A DNA stretch of 63,112 bases from Myxococcales bacterium (GTDB lineage Bacteria > Myxococcota_A > Bradymonadia > Bradymonadales > GCA-2716585), in contig PBBL01000053.1 in NCBI GenBank assembly GCA_002716585.1, positions 1 to 63,112 of the forward strand, given 5' to 3'. The position numbers and the translations under genes were made by a program. Numbering within the stretch: position 1 is the first letter of the stretch; each line of letters opens with the position of its first letter. Positions 58,801 to 63,112 of this stretch are shown one piece after another. The notes under the pieces are model-generated. The model was not told the origin of the DNA. It was given only the letters and a program-made list of their open reading frames with translations, and did not search any database.

Positions 58801-59017
58801 GCAGCAAGAGCAGCAGCCGCAGCCTGGCGACGAGGAGCAGGACGAGGAGCAGGAGGAGCAGCAGGACGAGGGCGAAGCCTCCGAGGCCGAGGAGCGCGAG
58901 GCCGAGAAGCAGAACATGAAGGAGATCCTCGAAAACCTGGAGGACAGCGACAACAACTTCCAGCTCCGCAAGGCCCTCGAAGACGTCCCCAACCGCTACA
59001 TCGAGAACGACTGGTGA
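55823..59017 (+). CDS. BatB-BatC fusion with PPC-like repeats
   Basis: 1064 residues; start with GAGGAGG. Two N-terminal membrane helices, a VWA domain (DISQSM MIDAS near 95, LITDGEDHQGD), another membrane helix ~333-346, then TPR repeats (~410-515) as in BatC. Beyond these are three repeats of a pre-peptidase C-terminal (PPC)-like module at about 520, 686 and 818, each with E-N/D-ND-T/S, then D-D/E-D/x-WY or DFY. The tail from ~950 is Glu/Gln-rich, ending LRKALEDVPNRYIENDW. BatB and BatC are usually separate; the PPC modules are additional. Confidence 0.9.
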   Translation: MVWANIEALYLLLLIPALIALFSAHAWWKQQRLAELGEHTLVRRLVARHSGRKEVLKFALVMMGLTLCIIALARPQWGEKPRTLKREGIDIAVALDISQSMLAQDANPSRLRAAKDELSRVLGQLNGDRVGLVVYAGISFAQSPLTADYGAIQFYLNKLDPGMIPVGGTASGRALIDSIELLTGERLKRGSDEARVASKEHKRAKTQIILLITDGEDHQGDPKEAAELAKERGIRVYTVGFGSDKGEPIPMHDSSGNLTGYKKDRQGNTVYTKLNADQLKEIAETSGGQYFHYEGKGTIANAVTRTLNKLEREELATLLRVQREERFYLALIPGLLLLLLATLIGERRGTHFGLWRRRRKSKDAETRARALLPWLLLPLGAVSVANQGCDALHDALVVSKVTLVERGNARMKEGEAKEALELYLQAEKKVPSTPELHYDLGSARTEADAPEQGVTRLSRAVESQDAELRFKALFNLGVAYFRQEKWEEALEAFKGALRLKPDHEEAKIAYEVALAKVYPPCSELDDDAEENDTRDAPTELAQPKREDLALCGGDDDWYMTPVYPGSIIRARGTFKRLREKEPGDGPMISNPEQLRIAIFGPGDEVLAISQREPEPTEEDAAAQEANQTNKGKEKEETIREIGPLRLTAEMLQVPPPMNEQNAQPALVRVTADEPLEFAYDLEVMVIPPCFALEDDYEDNDTLESAARLEPEAEQPVHICKGDEDWYTIDVEPGEDLFIDVVASVDAETETIPQLEVELMDAAGETRLSETETLSTPVGPLFGVALRASEERRTAVLRVRGVDGEQQGPYTLKIYRYPPCEQGGDDRLEENDSAAKAQDLIRDEGPIRHLRLCPGDQDFYRLDSKKGDKIVLGIKHDELDPEVEAEAPVAMRLMNEAGDTIITESAAVEVPPPAKAPVQRAVATEEVEEDVVYTLEVSSQAEAPRFYHLIPMDGDKAQKRPQDQQQQQDGEQGDEEQEQEQSDQGEQGDEEQDEQQEQQPQPGDEEQDEEQEEQQDEGEASEAEEREAEKQNMKEILENLEDSDNNFQLRKALEDVPNRYIENDW

Positions 59018-59021
59018 GCCC

Positions 59022-60827
59022 ATGCGAGTGACACACAGAGCACCCGGAGCGCTCCTGGTCGCCACGCTCGTGGCGCTGGGAGGGATGAGCGTCGTCGGCG
59101 AAGCGCGCGCGCAGGACGGACCGCGGCTGATCGGGTCGGTGGATCAACCGGCGATCCCGATCGGCCAGTCGTTCACCTACACGCTCACCCTGGAGGCGTC
59201 CGGCCAGGCCAAGATCGAGCGGCTGGAGCGCCCTGACTTTGGCTCGTTCGGGGTCCTGGGGTCGTCCAAGGGGACCCAGTTTCAGTCGGTCAACGGCCGG
59301 ACGACGCTGAGCTACACCTTCTCCTTTCAGCTGCGCGCCACCCGCGAGGGGGCGCAGACGATCGGCGCGGCCAGGGCGGTGGTCAACGGCGAGGCGATCC
59401 AGAGCAACCCGGTCACCGTCAAGGTGACCCCGCGAGGCGCCCAGCCGCCCGAGCCCGACGCCGCCCAAGCGGGGCAGGCCGTGTTCGCCGAGGTCGAGGT
59501 GTCGGAGATGGAGCCCTACGTCGGCTCCCAGGTGCAGGTCACCTACAAGCTCTACCTCGACGAGAGCCGGGTCGGGCCGTTCGGCGCCGAGCTGAACTCG
59601 GTTCAGGAGCCGGAGTTCGACGGGTTCTGGATCGAGGAGCTGAAGCACCGACGCGAGCGCGGCAAGACGGAGGTGATCGGCGGGCGGCGCTACACGATGC
59701 AGGTGATCAAGAAGCTGGCGGTGTTCCCGCTGACGTCGGGCAGGACGACCATCGGCTCGCTGGACATGGAGATCGAGGCGTCGCAGCGGCGCTCCTTTCG
59801 ACGACAGCGCCTCGCGGTCCGCACCAAGCCCGTGGTGCTGAACGTCAAGCCGCTCCCGCCCGGCGCCCCCGCAGGGTTTGACCCGAGCAACGTCGGCCAG
59901 TACCAGTTCCGCGCCTCCATCGACAAGAAGCAGGTGGCGATCGGCGAGCCGTTCACGGTCCGCCTGGAGGTGAGCGGGACCGGCATGATCGGCCGGGTGC
60001 AGCTGCCAGCGGTGAAGGACCTCGGCAGCGCGCGGGTCCTCGAGCCGGTGATCGACAAGGCCTCCAACGCCTCGGCGAGCGTGATCTCGGGGCGCAAGTC
60101 CGCCGAGATCGTCGTCACCCCGATGGAGGAGGGCTCCGTCACCATCCCCCACCTGGAGCTGCACACCTTCGACCCGGTCCAGGAGACGTACGTCACCCGC
60201 AAGACCCCCAACCTGGTGGTCCGGGTCAGCGGGCGCTCCGCGCAGTTGGAGCGGGAGGTCGAGCTGATCGAGCGCGAGGAGGCCGATCAGCCCGAGGCGT
60301 TCAAGATCGCCAGCCGCCCCCTCAAGGCGCTCCGACCCCTACCGGAGGCGGTCGAGGCCCCTGACACGCGCGCCTCCGCGCTGTGGACGCCGTGGTTCCT
60401 GCTGGGCCTGTTTGGCCCGCCGCTGGCGCTGGCGGTGTGGCTGGGGGGGGGGTGGCGCAGGAGGCGACGCGACGAGACGAGCGACGCGCGCAAGCGCAAG
60501 GAGGCCCCTCGGATCGCCGAGGAGCGCCTCAAGCAGGCCCGCGCGGCGGCCACCTCGGGCGACTCCAGCGGCGCGGTGGCCGAGCTGGTGGGGGCGCTGA
60601 ACGCCTACCTCTCGGAGCGCCTGGAGCTGCCCCCCGGCGCCCTCTCGGCGTCGCGGCTGCGCGCCCGACTCGCCGAGGCGGGCGTGGACAAGACGGTGAT
60701 CGACGACCTGATCGAGGTGCGCCGCGCCTGCGACGAGGCGCGCTTCTCGCCGCTGGCCGAAGGGGACGTGGTCGCGCTGGTGCAGCGGGCGACGACCGTG
60801 TTTGAAGCGCTGCGGAGGACGATATGA
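59022..60827 (+). CDS. batD: BatD-like protein
   Basis: 601 residues. Signal peptide (LLVATLVALGGMSVVGEARAQ), then several Ig-like beta domains typical of BatD, starting LIGSVDQPAIPIGQSF (about 37-52). One transmembrane helix (~457-477, WFLLGLFGPPLALAVWLGG) and a cytoplasmic helical tail. It is thought to work with BatA/B at the membrane. Its stop overlaps the next start by four bases. Confidence 0.9.
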   Translation: MRVTHRAPGALLVATLVALGGMSVVGEARAQDGPRLIGSVDQPAIPIGQSFTYTLTLEASGQAKIERLERPDFGSFGVLGSSKGTQFQSVNGRTTLSYTFSFQLRATREGAQTIGAARAVVNGEAIQSNPVTVKVTPRGAQPPEPDAAQAGQAVFAEVEVSEMEPYVGSQVQVTYKLYLDESRVGPFGAELNSVQEPEFDGFWIEELKHRRERGKTEVIGGRRYTMQVIKKLAVFPLTSGRTTIGSLDMEIEASQRRSFRRQRLAVRTKPVVLNVKPLPPGAPAGFDPSNVGQYQFRASIDKKQVAIGEPFTVRLEVSGTGMIGRVQLPAVKDLGSARVLEPVIDKASNASASVISGRKSAEIVVTPMEEGSVTIPHLELHTFDPVQETYVTRKTPNLVVRVSGRSAQLEREVELIEREEADQPEAFKIASRPLKALRPLPEAVEAPDTRASALWTPWFLLGLFGPPLALAVWLGGGWRRRRRDETSDARKRKEAPRIAEERLKQARAAATSGDSSGAVAELVGALNAYLSERLELPPGALSASRLRARLAEAGVDKTVIDDLIEVRRACDEARFSPLAEGDVVALVQRATTVFEALRRTI

Positions 60828-61648
60828 GACACCTCGGGCTCATCCCCTCACTCGTCGCCGCGCTGATCGCGGTGAGCCTGCCCGCGCTGGCCGATGAACC
60901 GCCGCCGGTGGATCCAGCGCTGAAGGACGGCCCGGGTGGCCGCGCCGCCGAGGCCTTCGAGGCGGGCGACTACGCCGAGGCGGCGCGGCGCTACCAGGTG
61001 CTGCTCGACACCCAGGGGGTCTCGGCGGACACCCTCTTCAACATCGGCACGGCCTGGGCCTGGGCCGAGGAGCCGGGCCGGGCGATCTGGGCGCTGGAGC
61101 GCGCGCGGCTGCTCGCCCCGGACGATGAGGCGATCGCGCACAACCTGGAGGTGATCCGCCAGCGGGTCCGCCTCAAGCGCATGGAGGCGACGACCGGGCA
61201 GAAGCTGACCGAGGGCGACCCGGAGGGGTTCTTCGCCTTCCACCTCCTGACGGGCTTGAGCTGGCGCTGGCTCGGCGCGCTGACGGTGCTGTTCAACCTG
61301 ATGGCGTTCGCCACCGTGCTCGGGTGGCTCAAGACCCGGCCAGGCGGCCGCCGCGACGCGCTCGTTGTCACCGCCGCCCTGTTCTTCTCCCTGACCGCGC
61401 TGGGGCTCGCCGGGGTCGTCGGTCAGGCCACGGTCCGTCAACAGATCCAGCTCGGGGTCATCCTCGACAAGGGCGTCCGCCTCCACCAGACCCCCACGAC
61501 CACTTCAGAGAAGCGCGCGCACGCCGATGTGTACAGCGGGGCGCTCGTGCGTGTCCTGGAGCAGCGCCTCGACGGCTGGTCGCACATCAAGATGGTCGAT
61601 GAGAGCGCGGGCTGGGTCCGCTCCGATCAGGTGGGCCTCATCCAGTAG
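60824..61648 (+). CDS. batE: BatE-like TPR/SH3b protein
   Basis: 274 residues. Signal peptide ending LPALAD, TPR repeats (AAEAFEAGDYAEAARRYQ, DTLFNIGTAWAWAEEPGRAI), two transmembrane helices (~147-165, ~183-203) and a C-terminal SH3b domain (GVRLHQTPT, GALVRVLEQRLDGWSHIK, GWVRSDQV). Order and domains match BatE. Last gene of the operon. Confidence 0.9.
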   Translation: MRHLGLIPSLVAALIAVSLPALADEPPPVDPALKDGPGGRAAEAFEAGDYAEAARRYQVLLDTQGVSADTLFNIGTAWAWAEEPGRAIWALERARLLAPDDEAIAHNLEVIRQRVRLKRMEATTGQKLTEGDPEGFFAFHLLTGLSWRWLGALTVLFNLMAFATVLGWLKTRPGGRRDALVVTAALFFSLTALGLAGVVGQATVRQQIQLGVILDKGVRLHQTPTTTSEKRAHADVYSGALVRVLEQRLDGWSHIKMVDESAGWVRSDQVGLIQ

Positions 61649-61716
61649 GGCAGGCTCGCCTGACGCCGTTAGGCAGCCCCTGAGCGGCAGGAAGGCGTCA
61701 AACAAGGCCCACTCTC

Positions 61717-61745
61717 TTGCCTCTCGATAGGGACGGTTGTACTTT
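61717..61745 (+). promoter_or_regulatory. Sigma70-like promoter candidate for the FHA pair
   Basis: TTGCCT and TACTTT separated by 17 bases, in the 228-base gap after the bat operon. The -10 is imperfect. Confidence 0.35.
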
Positions 61746-61876
61746 ATAGGAGTCGAAAGGCGACGCGAGGCTGACAACCCAAGGGAATCCATCACTCCCC
61801 CGGACGTGTTTTTCTCTGTGGGCGGGGCATCCTGTCCTGAAGTCAGCAACTGCCTGAACACACACCGGGTTGTACC

Positions 61877-62674
61877 ATGGGATTCCTTGACAGCTTCTTC
61901 AAGCAAATCGTCGGCACCAAGGCCAATCAATACAGCCAGTCCATCGGGGCCGCCGTTCGTCAGAAGACCACCGGGCGTGTTGGCGCCAAGATGATCAACG
62001 CCCAGCAGCAGTTCGACAACAAGGTGATCGGCGCCGCCAACAAGGGGCTCGGCGTCCTGGACGGCAAGAACCCCATGGCGAAGCAGGGTGGCGCCCCCAA
62101 AGGGGCCCCTCAGCAGCGCGCCCCCCAACAAGCCCGCGGCGGCGCCCCTCAACAGGGCGGCTTTCCCCAGGGAGGCGCCCCTCAAGGCTTCCCTCAGCAA
62201 GGCGGCTTCCCGCAGCAAGGTGGCTACCAGCAGGGTTACCAGCAAGGCGGCTACCCCCAGCAGGGCGGCTACCCGCAACAGGGCGGCTTCCCACAGCAAG
62301 GCGGCGCGCCCAACTACGGGGGCGGCGCCGAGAAGACGCAGGCGATCGACATCTCCCGCTTCAGCCAGGGCGCGCGTCAGGTGGTGGGGTGGATCGTGGC
62401 CCGCAACGGCAACCACCGTGGCCAGGACTTTCGCCTCTACCCCGGCAAGAACGTCGTCGGGACCGCCGCTGACTGCGACCTCGTGGTGACCGACCCGTAC
62501 CTCTCCGCCCGTCACATGACGATCAGCTACGAGAACGGGAACTTCGTGGCGTTGGATCTCGACAGCAAGAACGGGACGTACGTCAACCAGAAGCGCATCA
62601 CCAAAGAAGAGCTCATCGACAACGACACCATCCGTCTCGGCAAGACCGAGTTCAAGTTCAAGTCCCTCGACTGA
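61877..62674 (+). CDS. FHA-domain protein with Gly-Pro-Gln-rich repeats
   Basis: 265 residues. Residues ~1-65 helical, ~68-148 low-complexity repeats of the type GG(F/Y)PQQ, then EKTQAID (Thr153) and an FHA domain ~165-260 with NVVGTAADCDLVV, SARHMTISY and LDSKNGTYVN. The Thr in KTQ before the FHA resembles the regulatory phospho-site in GarA-type proteins, where the FHA binds its own phospho-Thr. Cytoplasmic. It is paired with a near-identical copy 55 bases downstream. Confidence 0.9.
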   Translation: MGFLDSFFKQIVGTKANQYSQSIGAAVRQKTTGRVGAKMINAQQQFDNKVIGAANKGLGVLDGKNPMAKQGGAPKGAPQQRAPQQARGGAPQQGGFPQGGAPQGFPQQGGFPQQGGYQQGYQQGGYPQQGGYPQQGGFPQQGGAPNYGGGAEKTQAIDISRFSQGARQVVGWIVARNGNHRGQDFRLYPGKNVVGTAADCDLVVTDPYLSARHMTISYENGNFVALDLDSKNGTYVNQKRITKEELIDNDTIRLGKTEFKFKSLD

Positions 62675-62729
62675 GCACCCCGCCCTCGTGGCGGCCTGCC
62701 TGGTCCCGCATGACACCCGGAGTTGCCTC

Positions 62730-63112
62730 ATGGGCCTGTTTGGAAGCAGCGACAACAACAAGGGAAAGGGCTCACGGCCTCCGCAGCAACCCCAGCAGGG
62801 GTACCCCCAGCAAGGCGCGCCCCCGCAGGGGTTCCCGCCCCAGCAGGGCTTCCCTCCCCAACAACAGGGCTTCCCGCCTCAGCAAGGCTTCCCCCAACAA
62901 GGAGGCTTCCCGCCCCAGGGCGGCTTCGACGGGGGCGGCGCTGGCAGCGCTGAGAAGACGCAGGCGATCGACATCTCCCAGTTCAACCGCGGCGCGCGCC
63001 AGGTGGTGGGGTGGATCGTGGCCCGCAACGGCAATCACCGTGGCCAGGACTTCAAGCTCTACCCCGGCAAGAACGTCATCGGGACCGCCGCCGACTGCGA
63101 CCTCGTGGTGAC
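62730..63112 (+). CDS. Second FHA-domain protein with Gly-Pro-Gln-rich repeats, 3' partial
   Basis: 127 codons visible; no stop before the window ends. It starts MGLFGSSDNNKGKG, then GFPPQQ-type repeats, then the same EKTQAID motif and the start of an FHA domain (NVIGTAADCDLVV). From 62952 the DNA is nearly identical to 62330-62490, showing a recent tandem duplication, while the N-terminal part differs from the first copy. Confidence 0.88.
   Translation, partial: MGLFGSSDNNKGKGSRPPQQPQQGYPQQGAPPQGFPPQQGFPPQQQGFPPQQGFPQQGGFPPQGGFDGGGAGSAEKTQAIDISQFNRGARQVVGWIVARNGNHRGQDFKLYPGKNVIGTAADCDLVV

Noticed and set aside
58690..58920. Repetitive CAG/GAG-rich DNA looking like a simple repeat
   Set aside because: It is in frame inside the BatB-like gene and encodes a Glu/Gln-rich tail, so it is coding low complexity.
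55649..59065. 1138-codon open frame on the minus strand across the BatB-like gene
   Set aside because: Leu/Arg/His-rich shadow; the plus strand has VWA, TPR and PPC motifs and a good start site.

Overview
The window is GC-rich (about two thirds G+C by eye) bacterial chromosome with tightly packed operons and frequent ATGA/GTGA overlaps. A fused CcoN-CcoO oxidase subunit, bacterial enhancer-binding proteins, many FHA and PP2C phospho-signalling proteins, MopE-like and PEGA secreted proteins and a complete bat operon suggest a Myxococcota or Bradymonadia-type deltaproteobacterium. This placement is inference from gene content only. No tRNA, rRNA, CRISPR array, insertion sequence or phage gene was seen.

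Layout. 1-11706 is an oxygen-respiration island: the cbb3 oxidase genes ccoNO(fused, 5' end off-window)-Q-P-G-H-I, a hemerythrin gene on the minus strand, then ccoS, a globin-coupled sensor histidine kinase, an NtrC-family sigma54 activator, a small membrane protein and hemN. Three copies of the palindrome GCGCA-N5-TGCGC lie upstream of two clear sigma54 promoters and one weaker divergent one. This suggests that the heme sensor and its activator control ccoS/themselves, the hemerythrin and hemN. 11725-19287 holds mostly minus-strand genes: methyltransferase, helicase-C-like protein, PP2C phosphatase, lipid kinase, MoeA and a beta-barrel protein. 19555-23577 encodes one giant pseudokinase / Dna2-Cas4-like nuclease / SF1 helicase fusion. 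23764-28423 has a MopE-like lipoprotein followed by two damaged genes: a haloalkane dehalogenase with a one-base frameshift and hrpB with an internal amber codon. 28433-37644 has a membrane-anchored beta-helix protein, a DinG/XPD-type helicase, SOD, a perfect bidirectional terminator, PepP, a PEGA protein and an aminotransferase. 37645-38227 is non-coding with an RNA-like folded element. 38228-43691 is a four-gene minus-strand operon (degenerate sirtuin, FHA protein, unknown protein, receiver-AAA+ protein). 43840-48144 is gatCAB-mtnA. 48277-50985 is an FHA-GAF histidine kinase, an EndA-type nuclease lipoprotein and a small protein. 51329-61648 is a moxR-DUF58-bat aerotolerance operon, followed by two tandemly duplicated low-complexity FHA genes, the second cut by the window end.

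How it fits together. The left end is about using, sensing and buffering O2 (cbb3, globin sensor, hemerythrin, anaerobic heme synthesis). SOD and the bat operon add oxygen-tolerance functions. A second theme is phospho-Thr signalling (PP2C, pseudokinase and several FHA proteins). The best candidates for undescribed biology are the globin-sensor/sigma54 circuit, the pseudokinase-nuclease-helicase fusion, the dead-sirtuin/FHA/AAA+ operon and the folded element at 38027-38190.
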